From: Silvibacterium acidisoli
Lineage (GTDB): Bacteria; Acidobacteriota; Terriglobia; Terriglobales; Acidobacteriaceae
Length of the DNA stretch: 64,000 bases
Direction of reading: 5' to 3'
NCBI GenBank assembly: GCA_022870745.1
Contig: CP085323.1
Coordinates: 124,001-188,000 of the forward strand
Shown: positions 8,408 through 17,832 of the stretch, one piece after another
Layout of the letters: every line of letters starts with the position of its first letter
Numbering within the stretch: position 1 is the first letter of the stretch
Program-made: the position numbers and the translations under genes
Notes under the pieces: generated by a model
Databases searched by the model: none
Told to the model about the DNA's origin: nothing
What the model saw: only the letters and a program-made list of their open reading frames with translations

Positions 8408-9994
8408 ATGGAACATTCCCCTACGAGCGTCTTACGATTCTTGTTTGGATCCGACCCGCAAACGGCATCGCGGAACCGGCTCCTGCCGAGATGGATCTTC
8501 CTGCGCGCTCTCGCGGCGATTTATATCTCGGCCTTCTATTCGCTGCTCTTTCAAATCAAGGGATTGATCGGGCCGAATGGGGTTCTGCCTGCCGGACAAT
8601 ATCTTACGGCGGTCGATCGCTCCTTTCACGCTACGCGCTTCTGGTTTGCACCCTCGCTGCTTTGGTTCACGTCAACCGACCGAGCACTGATGGCGCTTTG
8701 CTGGATTGGTATGCTCGCAGCATTGGCGGCATTCGCGAACCTGTGGCCACGGCTCAGCTTCTCTGTTGCCTGGATCTGCTTCTTGTCGTTCGTTGCGGCT
8801 GCCGGAGATTTTTCCGGATACCAGTCGGACGGCATGCTGCTCGAAGCCGGATTCCTTGCTCTCTTCTTCGCACCTTCAGGTTTTCGTCCGGAATTGGGAG
8901 CAGCCACACCACCTTCAAGAGCAAGCCTGTTTCTATTGCAGTGGGAGTGGTTCCGAATTTATTTTGAGTCGGGCATGGTCAAGCTGCTGAGCGGCGACCA
9001 GCAATGGCGGCACCTTACGGCCATGAACGAGTACTACCAGAACGGCCCCCTGCCGACCTGGATCGGCTGGTACGTTCAGCACCTGCCGGAGTGGTTCCAC
9101 AAGGCGAGTGCCGCTGCCACGCTGGGCATGGAGCTGCTGATCGTCCTGCTGCTCTTCTTTCCGCGCCGGCTGCGGCTGATCTGCTTCCTGATCGTAACGC
9201 CGTGGGAGATCGGAGTGATCCTCACCGCAAACTACACCTTCCTTAACTATCTGGTTCTGATGCTCGGCTTCCTGCTGCTCGATGATGGATATCTTGGGCG
9301 CCTTTTGCCCGCTCGATTCCGCATCGCGCCAATCGCTCCGGTGCACGAGGAACACGATGCGCCGAGGCTTTCTCCTCTTGCATCGCTGAAGCTTGCTGCG
9401 ACTGCGGTCATGCTCACGTGGATAGCCTACGCCACGACCGCGGAGCTTATCAGGATGCCGCTTCCACAACTTCGCCTGCCCGATGGGCCAGTGCGTGCGC
9501 TCGAACCGTTTCGTATCGCCAACCGTTACGGGTTATTTGCGGTAATGACGAACGGCCGTTATGAAATCGAGTTCCAGGGATCGAACGACGGCAAGACCTG
9601 GACGGCGTACCCTTTTCGTTACAAGCCGCAGGCGCTCGATGGACGGCCCGGCATCTATGCTCCATATCAACCGCGGTTCGACTGGAACTTATGGTTCGCC
9701 TCGCTGGGTGACTGGCGGCAGAACAACATCGTTCCGCTCACCGAGGAACGCCTGCTCGACAGCAGTCCGCAAGTGCTGAGTCTATTTGCAGGAAACCCCT
9801 TCGCTGGCGCTCGGCCGCGTTATGTTCGTGCGGTGCTATGGCAGTATTGGTTCACCTCAATGCAGGAAAAGCGTACAACCGGCAACTGGTGGCGACGAAA
9901 TTACCTCGGCATCTATGCGCCGGTGCTCACGCGCCGGCCTGATGGGCAACCTGCGGTCGTGCAGTGGCCTGATGAACTGCCCGAGCACGATTGA
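8408..9994 (+). CDS. Lipase maturation factor (LMF)-family membrane protein
   Basis: The 528-residue protein has an N-terminal half with several membrane helices (LRALAAIYISAFYSLLFQIKG, then GPNGVLPAGQYL). The C-terminal soluble domain carries the LMF hallmarks: EIEFQGSNDGKTW, YPFRYKP, YAPYQPRFDWNLWFASL, NPFAGARPRYVRA and the Trp-rich TGNWWRRNYLG. In animals LMF1 folds lipases in the endoplasmic reticulum. Bacterial relatives are common in Acidobacteria but uncharacterised, so an envelope folding or modification role is only an inference. The start follows AGAAAGAG. Its stop overlaps the frame of the FAD oxidoreductase, suggesting an operon. Confidence 0.88.
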   Translation: MEHSPTSVLRFLFGSDPQTASRNRLLPRWIFLRALAAIYISAFYSLLFQIKGLIGPNGVLPAGQYLTAVDRSFHATRFWFAPSLLWFTSTDRALMALCWIGMLAALAAFANLWPRLSFSVAWICFLSFVAAAGDFSGYQSDGMLLEAGFLALFFAPSGFRPELGAATPPSRASLFLLQWEWFRIYFESGMVKLLSGDQQWRHLTAMNEYYQNGPLPTWIGWYVQHLPEWFHKASAAATLGMELLIVLLLFFPRRLRLICFLIVTPWEIGVILTANYTFLNYLVLMLGFLLLDDGYLGRLLPARFRIAPIAPVHEEHDAPRLSPLASLKLAATAVMLTWIAYATTAELIRMPLPQLRLPDGPVRALEPFRIANRYGLFAVMTNGRYEIEFQGSNDGKTWTAYPFRYKPQALDGRPGIYAPYQPRFDWNLWFASLGDWRQNNIVPLTEERLLDSSPQVLSLFAGNPFAGARPRYVRAVLWQYWFTSMQEKRTTGNWWRRNYLGIYAPVLTRRPDGQPAVVQWPDELPEHD

Positions 9995-10008
9995 GACATA
10001 ATCAAGTG

Positions 10009-11412
10009 ATGCGTGCCTCTGTCATCGGATCGGGACCGAACGGACTTTCCGCAGCCATCGTGCTGGCGCAGGCCGGCTACAAGGTCGACGTGTACGAAGC
10101 CGAGACCCAGCCGGGCGGGGCGGCGCGCACCATGCCGATGACGCTTCCCGGCTTCCTGCACGACTTCGGATCGGCGGTTCACCCCATGGCCGTTGGCTCG
10201 CCCTTCTTCTCTTCCCTGCCGCTGGAGCAATATGGGCTTGAGTGGATAGACTCGCCCGCTCCGGTTGCGCATCCGCTCGACGATGGCACGGCGGTCATGC
10301 TGGAACGCGATGTGCAATCTGCGGAAGAGGCATTCGGGCGCGACGGGCGCGCCTGGAGAAGGCTTGTAGAGCCGCTTGCGAAGAACTGGCCCGCGCTTGC
10401 TGAAGATATGCTTGGGCCGATGCTGCGCTTTCCTTCACATCCGCTCCTGATGGCGCGTTTCGGATTGCCTGGTGCTCTTTCCGCGAAGCTTCTCTGTGAT
10501 CTGAACTTTCACAGCCCGCGCACCAGTGCTTTGTTCGCGGGGCTTGCTGCACACTCGATGCTCGACCTTCATGCTCCCTTCACTGCCGCTGTCGGCTTAA
10601 TGTTTGCAGCGACCGCCCACTCGGTCGGATGGCCGATTCCACGCGGCGGCGCGCAGGCTCTCACGAATGCCCTGATCGCGTACCTGCGCACGCTCGGTGG
10701 AACGGTTCACACTTCGCGACGAATCGCATCTCTAGATGAATTGCCGGACGGGCTCACCCTCTGCGATGTCGCACCATCGCGGCTCGCGGAGATTGCAGGC
10801 GGTCGGCTCTCCTCCGCGTACCGCAACAGCCTGCGCGGTTTCCGCCATGGTCCGGGGAGCTTCAAGGTCGATTACGCTCTCTCCGGACCGATTCCGTGGC
10901 GTGCGAAGGAATGCCTTCGTTCGGCCACCGTACATCTGGGTGGAACTTTCGAAGAGATTGCCCGCAGCGAATACGAAACGGTACATGAACGCATTGCAGA
11001 ACGTCCTTTCGTGCTGCTCTCGCAGCCGACCCTCTTCGACTCAACGCGCGCGCCTGAAGGCAGGCACATCGCCTGGGCGTACTGCCATGTTCCGAACGGA
11101 TGCACGGTGGACGTGCAGATGGCTCTCGAAGATCAGATAGAACGCTTCGCTCCGGGCTTTCGAGACTGTGTGCTGGCGCGTCATGTCACATCTCCCGCCG
11201 ATCTCGAACGGCAGGATGCGAACCTCATCGGCGGCGATGTCGGAGGGGGATCTATGGGCGGTACGCAGCTGTTTCTGCGCCCAACTATTCGAGAGTATGC
11301 AACGTCGTCGCCGGACATCTACCTCTGCTCGGCGTCAACGCCTCCTGGCGGGGGCGTGCATGGCATGTGTGGATATCACGCAGCGACGCAAGCCCTGAAG
11401 CGCAAACACTGA
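10009..11412 (+). CDS. Phytoene-desaturase/PYROXD2-like FAD-dependent oxidoreductase
   Basis: About 467 residues. The N-terminal dinucleotide fold is ASVIGSGPNGLSAAIVLAQAG followed by an acidic residue (YEAE) and the GG doublet of AQPGGAARTM-like sequence. The C-terminus has GGGVHGMCGYHAA, the usual second FAD contact. This is the amine-oxidase/phytoene-dehydrogenase superfamily, closest in appearance to PYROXD2-like proteins. The frame is open from a TTG at 9991 inside the previous stop codon, but the ATG at 10009 precedes the fold directly. The substrate is unknown, and no carotenoid genes lie nearby. It is likely co-transcribed with the LMF-like gene. Confidence 0.87.
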   Translation: MRASVIGSGPNGLSAAIVLAQAGYKVDVYEAETQPGGAARTMPMTLPGFLHDFGSAVHPMAVGSPFFSSLPLEQYGLEWIDSPAPVAHPLDDGTAVMLERDVQSAEEAFGRDGRAWRRLVEPLAKNWPALAEDMLGPMLRFPSHPLLMARFGLPGALSAKLLCDLNFHSPRTSALFAGLAAHSMLDLHAPFTAAVGLMFAATAHSVGWPIPRGGAQALTNALIAYLRTLGGTVHTSRRIASLDELPDGLTLCDVAPSRLAEIAGGRLSSAYRNSLRGFRHGPGSFKVDYALSGPIPWRAKECLRSATVHLGGTFEEIARSEYETVHERIAERPFVLLSQPTLFDSTRAPEGRHIAWAYCHVPNGCTVDVQMALEDQIERFAPGFRDCVLARHVTSPADLERQDANLIGGDVGGGSMGGTQLFLRPTIREYATSSPDIYLCSASTPPGGGVHGMCGYHAATQALKRKH

Positions 11413-11449
11413 TTTTCGGGCAGAATGGATGCACGGAGAATCAGACCTG

Positions 11450-12094
11450 ATGCTCGATGTACATCCTCCTCACGAGAAAATTCACGGCATGCGCGACTTC
11501 TTTCTTCATCTCTTGACGATTACGATTGGATTGCTCATCGCGGTAGGCATCGAAGGCTGTGTGGAGTGGGAACATCATCGGCATCTCGCCCACGAAGCCG
11601 AAGCTAGCTTGTATGGTGAGATTAACTCCAACGCTGCGGAGATGCAGGGCGTCATCGACGACATCCATGCGCAGCAAAAAACTCTCGACAGCGATGTCTC
11701 CGTGCTGCAGGGCTTCATCGATAAACAGCCGATGAAAGACAAGTCCATGTCCATATCCTGGCGTATTCGTTCCTTCGATGAAGTAAGCTGGAAGACCGCG
11801 CAGACAACAGGAGCTCTCGCTTATATGCCCTACGATCTTGCGAAGGAGTACGCGCGCATTTACGGGGTGCAACAGGACTACAACAACATTCAGCATCAGG
11901 CACTGCGAGACGCGACAGAGAGCATCTCGTTTTTTGCGGGAACCAGTGGAAAAGACGCTGATCCGTCACCTGAAGACGCGCGCGTCATCAAGGCGAAAGT
12001 TCAGATACTACAAGCGCAACTGCTGACCTTGAACAGCTTCGCAGAAGCACTGAATACCGAATACAAGAGATTTCTGGCGGCGCACCATGCCTAG
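11450..12094 (+). CDS. Small inner-membrane protein of unknown function
   Basis: From the ATG at 11450 it has 214 residues. It has one strong membrane helix near residues 17-37 (FFLHLLTITIGLLIAVGIEG), immediately followed by EWEHHRHLAHEAEASL, then a long charged, probably helical or coiled-coil, region predicted outside the membrane. I do not recognise a named family, though this N-terminal pattern looks like one I would expect to recur in Acidobacteria. It lies 37 bases after the FAD oxidoreductase and may be part of that transcript. An upstream in-frame ATG at 11429 is possible. Confidence 0.7.
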   Translation: MLDVHPPHEKIHGMRDFFLHLLTITIGLLIAVGIEGCVEWEHHRHLAHEAEASLYGEINSNAAEMQGVIDDIHAQQKTLDSDVSVLQGFIDKQPMKDKSMSISWRIRSFDEVSWKTAQTTGALAYMPYDLAKEYARIYGVQQDYNNIQHQALRDATESISFFAGTSGKDADPSPEDARVIKAKVQILQAQLLTLNSFAEALNTEYKRFLAAHHA

Positions 12095-12127
12095 AAGCAT
12101 TGATCTATCGAATGCGCCGCCCAGACT

Positions 12128-12835
12128 TTAAAAGTGCCGCAGACGTTCTTCCTGCACCGGCATCTCGATCGGCTTGACGGCTTCCTTCTCGAGCGAGCGG
12201 CTTACCAGGTCGCGTGATCCCAGGCCTACTGCCAGCGCCAGCGCCAGAACGATGCCTCCGAAGAGAATGCCGAAGGCCAGGTCGACGATCTGGCCGCCGA
12301 TTGAGAGATGGTCAAGCACCATGGCCGCAGTCAGCACCATCACCAGCCACTTCACCCCGGTGGCCAGCAGCCGTGCATAATGCAGGTTCAGATTCACCGC
12401 GGTGATTAGCACGCTGCGCGAAAGGAATCGCGCAACGATATTGCCGACCAGCAGAAGAATCGCAGCACCAATAATGTGGGGCACGTAGGTGAAGACATAC
12501 TCTGAAATGCCTGACTCGGCGGAGGCCGCTTCAAAGGCCGAGATCCCGACGAGCAGGCCGATGATCAGGAACCCCCAGAACACCGTGCGAGTGATCACGA
12601 TTGTCGGAGTATAGGTCGGAGCCCACTCCGAGATACCGCTGTTGCCGCGGCTGATGCGCTCGTCAAACTTCACCGCGGTGAGGATGCGGCGTACTACCCA
12701 CGCCAGCAGCCACGCGATTGCGACCGAAATCGCAAGCACCACTACAAATGCCAGGATGCCGGGCAGCAACGTCGCGACCTTGGTCGTGACGCGTGCCATT
12801 GAATCGCGCAGTGACTGTTCTACCTGTTCCCACAT
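12128..12835 (-). CDS. Mechanosensitive-channel-like membrane protein (conserved TM helix, CmpX type)
   Basis: The 235-residue protein has about five membrane helices: a first at residues 24-50, a pair with TRTVFWGFLIIGLLVG, and a glycine-rich last one, GILFGGIVLALALAVGLGSRD, which resembles the pore helix of MscS relatives. It ends shortly afterwards, so it lacks the large beta/cytoplasmic domain of MscS. It matches the TM-helix/CmpX type of putative small-conductance channel. It is the last gene of a tightly spaced minus-strand run containing trehalose synthase, which fits a role in osmotic response. Channel activity is inferred, not shown. Confidence 0.78.
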   Translation of the reverse strand: MWEQVEQSLRDSMARVTTKVATLLPGILAFVVVLAISVAIAWLLAWVVRRILTAVKFDERISRGNSGISEWAPTYTPTIVITRTVFWGFLIIGLLVGISAFEAASAESGISEYVFTYVPHIIGAAILLLVGNIVARFLSRSVLITAVNLNLHYARLLATGVKWLVMVLTAAMVLDHLSIGGQIVDLAFGILFGGIVLALALAVGLGSRDLVSRSLEKEAVKPIEMPVQEERLRHF

Positions 12836-12848
12836 GGCTTGATCCTCC

Positions 12849-14084
12849 TTACAGGTTCATGCGATCCGGCCATCTCCAGCGGGCCAGCAGATACGGCTTG
12901 TTTTCTTCGAAGGCCTGGGCCAGCTGCTCCACGCGCTGTTCAGCCTGCTCGTCGGATGCGTTGGCCATCTCGGTGGCATATGAGGCCACCCAGCCGAGGT
13001 ACAACGGAGTGAGCGCGCCCAGCAGGTGCACGCGGCTGATGTTGCGCACGCGGTAGCCGAGTGCGAAGTCGTAAATCGCGCGCACCCAAAGCTGATCGGG
13101 CATGCGGAATTCCAGCGGATCAAGACGCGCCAGACGCTTCAACTCCAGCAGTGTAACCGGCGGAATGACCAACCGCCAGATTTCTTCGAGGTTGCGGGTC
13201 GCCAGCGAGAAGCTCTCGACCATGGGCCGCACGTCCATCGGGCGAACATCCGTCGGAGTTTCGGCCGAAGGGATGCCGAGCGTATTCATCGAGTGCGAAG
13301 CTCGAACCCTCTGCCAGAATGCGGCGCAGTTTTCCACCTCCTGGAAGAGCGAGCCGGCTAACTGCGTCAATACGGCTGTCAGATCGAGCCCTTCGGTAAG
13401 CATGGTGTGCTGCGCAGCAAGCCTCGCCTGCTCGATGATGCCATCGCCTGTCGCAACCAGGTTGACAGGCCACATGAGCGGAGCCGCTGGAGCACCGCGT
13501 CCTGCGTTCGCATCCGCCAGCTTCGGAATGAATCGCGACGACACCGCGAAATCAAACGCCAGCGGATACCGCACACGCTTACCAAACAGTACCCGCGATA
13601 ACGGCGCCAGCATGCACTTGTTCAAAAGGCCGTCATACTTGCCTTCGGGATACACCGGCATCACCAGATCAGCCTGCCCATCGCGCACCGGCGTGGTGAG
13701 CAGCGCAAGCGGCTCAGGCGCAAAGTTTCCAAGATCGCTGTGAATGACCGCGCAGGCATGCGCTTCAAGATTTGCAGCGAGCGAGAGGACGGCGCGATGC
13801 GCGGAGGCAGCCTGCGACCACGGCGTCGAGCCCGGATCGAGCGTATCCTGCGGATAAGGCAGAAATTCCGCTGAGGTCATGGTGCTTTCGCTTCCCTGCG
13901 CTGCATCGGCACTGGCGTCAGAGTAAGCAATGACAACCTTGCCCGGCATGCCGGCAAGTGCCGATGCGGCGCGCTGTCGAAGCTGCTGCACATCGACCGT
14001 GCCCGCCACGCCGATCACCAGGTCGGCCCCGCCGATCTGTTCGATGCGTCTGCGTGTTTCCTCGGGAAATTCGATTCTTGCCAT
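12849..14084 (-). CDS. GT-A glycosyltransferase related to mannosylglycerate/glucosylphosphoglycerate synthases
   Basis: The 411-residue protein contains the block LVMPVYPEGKYDGLLNKCM followed by LSRVLFGKRVRYPLAFDF. This parallels the KYDGTITN and LYGKRIRQPIGGDFG motifs of GpgS/MGS-like transferases (GT81/GT78). The expected DxD site appears as IHSDLGN, one acidic residue short. A helical C-terminal domain (LWVRAIYDFALGYRV) also fits that group. Such enzymes make glucosyl- or mannosylglycerate, compatible solutes. It sits 21 bases after trehalose synthase and 13 before the channel-like gene. The activity is inferred from remote similarity; it could also be non-catalytic. Confidence 0.62.
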   Translation of the reverse strand: MARIEFPEETRRRIEQIGGADLVIGVAGTVDVQQLRQRAASALAGMPGKVVIAYSDASADAAQGSESTMTSAEFLPYPQDTLDPGSTPWSQAASAHRAVLSLAANLEAHACAVIHSDLGNFAPEPLALLTTPVRDGQADLVMPVYPEGKYDGLLNKCMLAPLSRVLFGKRVRYPLAFDFAVSSRFIPKLADANAGRGAPAAPLMWPVNLVATGDGIIEQARLAAQHTMLTEGLDLTAVLTQLAGSLFQEVENCAAFWQRVRASHSMNTLGIPSAETPTDVRPMDVRPMVESFSLATRNLEEIWRLVIPPVTLLELKRLARLDPLEFRMPDQLWVRAIYDFALGYRVRNISRVHLLGALTPLYLGWVASYATEMANASDEQAEQRVEQLAQAFEENKPYLLARWRWPDRMNL

Positions 14085-14105
14085 CGTTCCTCGTTCTTAA
14101 CTTCG

Positions 14106-15794
14106 TTAGGCAGCAACAGGAGGCGGCTGCAGCTCAAGCCAGATAAATCCGTACGGCCCTACGGTGAGGGGATAGGATTCCTCCGTGATCACCGGGAACG
14201 GCACATAACCGATCATTTCGACCGGCATCATGCCGACAAGGTCTGATAGGTCAAGCTGCACCGGCTGCCAGTCACGCGAGAGATTCGCCACGCACAACAC
14301 CAGCTCATCCTTGTACTCGCGAATATAAGCCAGGATCTTTCGATTGGACGGACTGAGAAAGCGCAGCGTACCGCGGCCGAACACCTGGAAGAGCTTGCGC
14401 AACGCGATCATGTTGCGCATCCAGTTCAGCAGAGACGATGGATCTCCCATCTGGGCTTCCACGTTAATCGACTGGTAGCCCCACAGCGGATCCATAATGA
14501 CCGGACTGTACAGCTTCGCCGGATTGCAGCGCGAGAAACCTGCATTGCGATCGCCGGACCATTGCATCGGAGTACGCACACCATTCCTGTCGCCAAGATA
14601 GATGTTGTCGCCCATGCCGATCTCATCGCCGTAATACAAAATAGGTGTACCCGGAAACGAGAACAGCAGGCTGTTCAGCAATTCCATGCGGCGGCGGTTG
14701 TTGTCGAGCAGCGGGGCCAGGCGGCGGCGGATTCCCACATTAATGCGCATGCGCGGATCGCCACTGTAAGCCAGGTACATGTAATCGCGCTCGTCGCCCG
14801 TCACCATCTCGAGCGTCAGCTCATCATGGTTGCGCAGGAACAGTCCCCACTGGCAGTTCTCCGGAATGTCCGGCGTCTTTGCCATGATGTCGATGATTGG
14901 GGTGCTATCTTCCTGTCCCAACGCCATGTAGATTCGTGGCATCAGCGGAAAATGAAAGGCCATGTGGCACTCGTCGCCATCGCCGAAGTAGGGGCGAACG
15001 TCCGCCGGTACCTGGTTCGCTTCCGCAAGAATCATGCGATTCGCATAGCGCTCGTCGATGGCCTGCCGCATGGCCTTGATGACAACGTGAGTCTCATCAA
15101 GGTTCTCGCAGTTGGTGCCATCGCGCTCGACAAGATACGGCACCGCGTCAAGTCGAAGGCCATCCACACCCATGTCGAGCCAGAAGCGCAGAACTTTGAG
15201 AACCTCTTCCAGCACGCGTGGATTATCGAAGTTGAGATCCGGCTGGTGCGAGAAAAAGCGGTGCCAGTAATACGCCTTCGCGACAGGATCCCACGACCAG
15301 TTGGACTTCTCCGTGTCAGTGAAAATGATGCGTGCGTCGGAGTACAGATGGTCGGTATCACTCCACACGTAGAAGTCGCGCTCAGGCGAACCCGGAGCAG
15401 CATTGCGTGCAGCCTGGAACCACGGATGCTGATCTGACGTGTGGTTGATGACCAGCTCGATCATTACCTGCAGTCCGCGCTTGTGAGCCGCTTCCAGAAA
15501 CGCACGGAAGTCCTCGACGGTTCCGTAACTCGGATGCACGCTCATGTAGTCGGCGATATCGTATCCATCGTCGCGCAGCGGAGACGGGAAGAACGGCAGA
15601 AGCCAGATACACGTGACGCCCAGGTCCTGCAGATAATCGAGCCGCTGCATCAGGCCGGGAAAGTCTCCGATGCCGTCGTTGTTGCTATCGGCAAAGGCCT
15701 TTACGTGCAGCTCATAAATAATCGCGTCTTTAAACCAGAGCGGGTCAAGCACGCTTCCTGGCTGCTTTCGAATGCCCGCGTTCGCTACCGCCAT
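14106..15794 (-). CDS. treS: Trehalose synthase (maltose alpha-D-glucosyltransferase, GH13)
   Basis: The 562-residue enzyme opens with [19 protein letters not shown] and [10 protein letters not shown], the TreS form of the GH13 barrel start. Catalytic residues are visible as D216 in [10 protein letters not shown] (nucleophile), E258 in ILAEANQ (acid/base) and D324 in [25 protein letters not shown] marks the last conserved strand. It interconverts maltose and trehalose in the cytoplasm. The length is that of a stand-alone TreS, with no fused maltokinase. It is the centre of a compact minus-strand run with a glycerate-type glycosyltransferase and a channel-like protein, pointing to osmotic or desiccation protection. 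Confidence 0.95.
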   Translation of the reverse strand: MAVANAGIRKQPGSVLDPLWFKDAIIYELHVKAFADSNNDGIGDFPGLMQRLDYLQDLGVTCIWLLPFFPSPLRDDGYDIADYMSVHPSYGTVEDFRAFLEAAHKRGLQVMIELVINHTSDQHPWFQAARNAAPGSPERDFYVWSDTDHLYSDARIIFTDTEKSNWSWDPVAKAYYWHRFFSHQPDLNFDNPRVLEEVLKVLRFWLDMGVDGLRLDAVPYLVERDGTNCENLDETHVVIKAMRQAIDERYANRMILAEANQVPADVRPYFGDGDECHMAFHFPLMPRIYMALGQEDSTPIIDIMAKTPDIPENCQWGLFLRNHDELTLEMVTGDERDYMYLAYSGDPRMRINVGIRRRLAPLLDNNRRRMELLNSLLFSFPGTPILYYGDEIGMGDNIYLGDRNGVRTPMQWSGDRNAGFSRCNPAKLYSPVIMDPLWGYQSINVEAQMGDPSSLLNWMRNMIALRKLFQVFGRGTLRFLSPSNRKILAYIREYKDELVLCVANLSRDWQPVQLDLSDLVGMMPVEMIGYVPFPVITEESYPLTVGPYGFIWLELQPPPVAA

Positions 15795-15871
15795 CGTTCT
15801 ATCGTCTCCGAAGAGTGCAGGTTCATTCCTACTAATGTAGACGCTTCACTCGGACCAGGTGTTGACCGGCA

Positions 15872-17266
15872 TTATTCCTCTACCCAGTGCGAGAAAACAT
15901 TATTCAACGCCTCAGAGAGGGTGGGATGCGAGAAGATGCCATTCTGTAGAGCCGTGTACTTCAATCCGCCCATCATCGCAATCTGGATCATGGACGCGAC
16001 CTCTCCGCCTTCGATCCCGAGAATCGCAGCTCCAAGGATCTGCTCGCTTTCGGCATCCACGACGATCTTCATCACGCCACGGGTCTCACCGGTTTCAATG
16101 GCGCGCGCCACCGACTTCATCGGCATCTTCGCTACGCGAATCTTTTTTCCCTGTTCACGCGCTTCGGTTTCCGTTATACCGATGCGTCCGAGCTGCGGAT
16201 CCATGAAGACGGTGTAAGGAACCATGCGTCCGCGAATGCTCGCTCCACCGTCGCCTGTAAGATTCGTCTTGAGCACGCGGTAATCATCATAGGAGATATG
16301 CGTGAAGGCGGGGCCACCTTTCACATCGCCAATCGCGTAAATACCGGGAACGAGCGTCTCGAGCTGGTCGTTCACCTTGATGTAGCCGCGTTCATCACAC
16401 GCAACGCCGGACTTTTCGCAGTTGAGCGAATCAGAGTTGGGCACGCGGCCGGCGGCCAGCAACAGGTGCGAGGCCTCAATGGTCTTGCCGCCTGCATTTA
16501 TCCTCAGCACAGAACCAGCTGCCTCGACTGATGAAAGCTTCGTGCCGAGCAGAAGCTCGATACCGTCCTCGACGAGAATCTGCTTCACTTCCTCGACAAT
16601 ATCTGCGTCTTCTCTTCCAAGAAGCTTAGGGCCATCGTTGATGATCGTCACGCGGCTGCCGAAGCGGCGGAACATCTGTCCGAATTCAATGCCGATGTAT
16701 CCGCCGCCGAGCACCACAAGATGCTCCGGCAACTGGTCCAGCTCCATAATGGATTCGTTGTTGAGAATCAACGGGCTCTTCGTGTCCACCAGGTCGCGCA
16801 GACCGTCGACTTTCGGCACCGCATTGCGCAGGCCCACGTTCAGAACGATCGTATCGGCGGTGATTGTCTTCGAACCGCCCTCGTTAAGCGCAATCGTGAG
16901 CTCCTTCGGGGCGATAAAAGAAGCGCGTCCCCGGATCAGCTCAAGGTGCTCGGTCTTCTCAAGGCTCTTTTCGCTGCCGGTACGGAATTCATCAACCACA
17001 CCACGCTTGCGGTTGCGGACCTCGCTCATGTTTACGAAAACTTCTCCGGAGTGGACTCCGTAATCGGCTGAACGCCTGTCGAGATACGCCACGCGACCGC
17101 TGGCGACCATGGTCTTGGTCGGGGTGCAGCCCTCGTTCACACAGGTGCCGCCGACGTGCTTTACCTCGACTATGGCCGTACGTTTTCCGGATCGAGCCAG
17201 CGCCATGGCCAACGGATTGCCGCCCTGCCCCGAGCCCACGATGATCGCGTCGTATTTTTCCGTCAT
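15872..17266 (-). CDS. Flavin-dependent disulfide oxidoreductase (mercuric reductase/lipoamide dehydrogenase-like)
   Basis: The 464-residue protein has FAD-binding IIVGSGQGGNPLA at the N-terminus and the redox disulfide in GGTCVNEGCTPTK (C42, C47). The NAD(P)-binding motif is VVLGGGYIGIEFGQ, the second FAD motif is YAIGDVKGGPAFTH, and a C-terminal dimer/active-site segment contains HPTLSEALN. The CVNEGC spacing is that of the mercuric-reductase/soluble-transhydrogenase side of the family, but there is no N-terminal metal-binding domain, no C-terminal Cys pair and no mer gene nearby, so mercury reduction is unlikely. The gene begins 21 bases after DUF4126 and ends 77 bases before treS. Confidence 0.87.
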   Translation of the reverse strand: MTEKYDAIIVGSGQGGNPLAMALARSGKRTAIVEVKHVGGTCVNEGCTPTKTMVASGRVAYLDRRSADYGVHSGEVFVNMSEVRNRKRGVVDEFRTGSEKSLEKTEHLELIRGRASFIAPKELTIALNEGGSKTITADTIVLNVGLRNAVPKVDGLRDLVDTKSPLILNNESIMELDQLPEHLVVLGGGYIGIEFGQMFRRFGSRVTIINDGPKLLGREDADIVEEVKQILVEDGIELLLGTKLSSVEAAGSVLRINAGGKTIEASHLLLAAGRVPNSDSLNCEKSGVACDERGYIKVNDQLETLVPGIYAIGDVKGGPAFTHISYDDYRVLKTNLTGDGGASIRGRMVPYTVFMDPQLGRIGITETEAREQGKKIRVAKMPMKSVARAIETGETRGVMKIVVDAESEQILGAAILGIEGGEVASMIQIAMMGGLKYTALQNGIFSHPTLSEALNNVFSHWVEE

Positions 17267-17287
17267 TCTCGCCTCTAAACAACAGGT

Positions 17288-17764
17288 TTAGAAGCGGGAA
17301 ACCACCCACAGGCCGCCTGCAACCGCAATGAAATCTTCAAGAAGCGCTATCGGAAAGTCGGGAAGCCCGGCGCTGACGGTAAGCGCACGGCGAATGTGAT
17401 ATCCGGCAAAGGAACCGATCAGCGCGCCGATCGCCCCGAAAGCCACTCCCGCACCCGTGGCGACGTGACCGGCAGCAGCCAGCACCACGCCGCAGAGTGC
17501 TCCCACAAGCAGGCGAAAGAATAGAGGCGCCGGAGAAGTACGCTTCGGGGTCTTCGGCAGCTTGTCCGCAACCCACTCACCAGCGGCGCAGATCGTAAAG
17601 ATGATGACCGCTGGAAGATGTGCCGTAAATGCGTAAGGAGTGCCGGCCAACCCGAGCCAGCCGAGACGCGAACCCCAGCAGACGGCCGCCGGGCCGGTCA
17701 TGGAACGTAGCCCGCTGACTACGCCCAGAATCAGAATGAAAACCAGAACGGTCGTGTTCGTCAC
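17288..17764 (-). CDS. DUF4126 family membrane protein
   Basis: The 158-residue protein has about four hydrophobic segments. It opens with VLVFILILGVVSGLRSMTGPA, the GLRS-MTGPA signature of DUF4126, and has a glycine-rich GAIGALIGSFAGYHIRR segment in the C-terminal half. The start is a GTG at 17764 with GAGGA eight bases upstream. The function is unknown. It is the first gene of the minus-strand run that includes trehalose synthase. Confidence 0.82.
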   Translation of the reverse strand: MTNTTVLVFILILGVVSGLRSMTGPAAVCWGSRLGWLGLAGTPYAFTAHLPAVIIFTICAAGEWVADKLPKTPKRTSPAPLFFRLLVGALCGVVLAAAGHVATGAGVAFGAIGALIGSFAGYHIRRALTVSAGLPDFPIALLEDFIAVAGGLWVVSRF

Positions 17765-17832
17765 GCCAGGATCCTCTGGTGATAAAACCTACACGTGATT
17801 CGCAGAGATTACATCTCTTTTCCAGGTCGGAG

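Noticed and set aside
15872-17266. Mercuric reductase
   Set aside because: It has no N-terminal heavy-metal domain, no C-terminal cysteine pair and no mer neighbours; only the general disulfide reductase call is supported.
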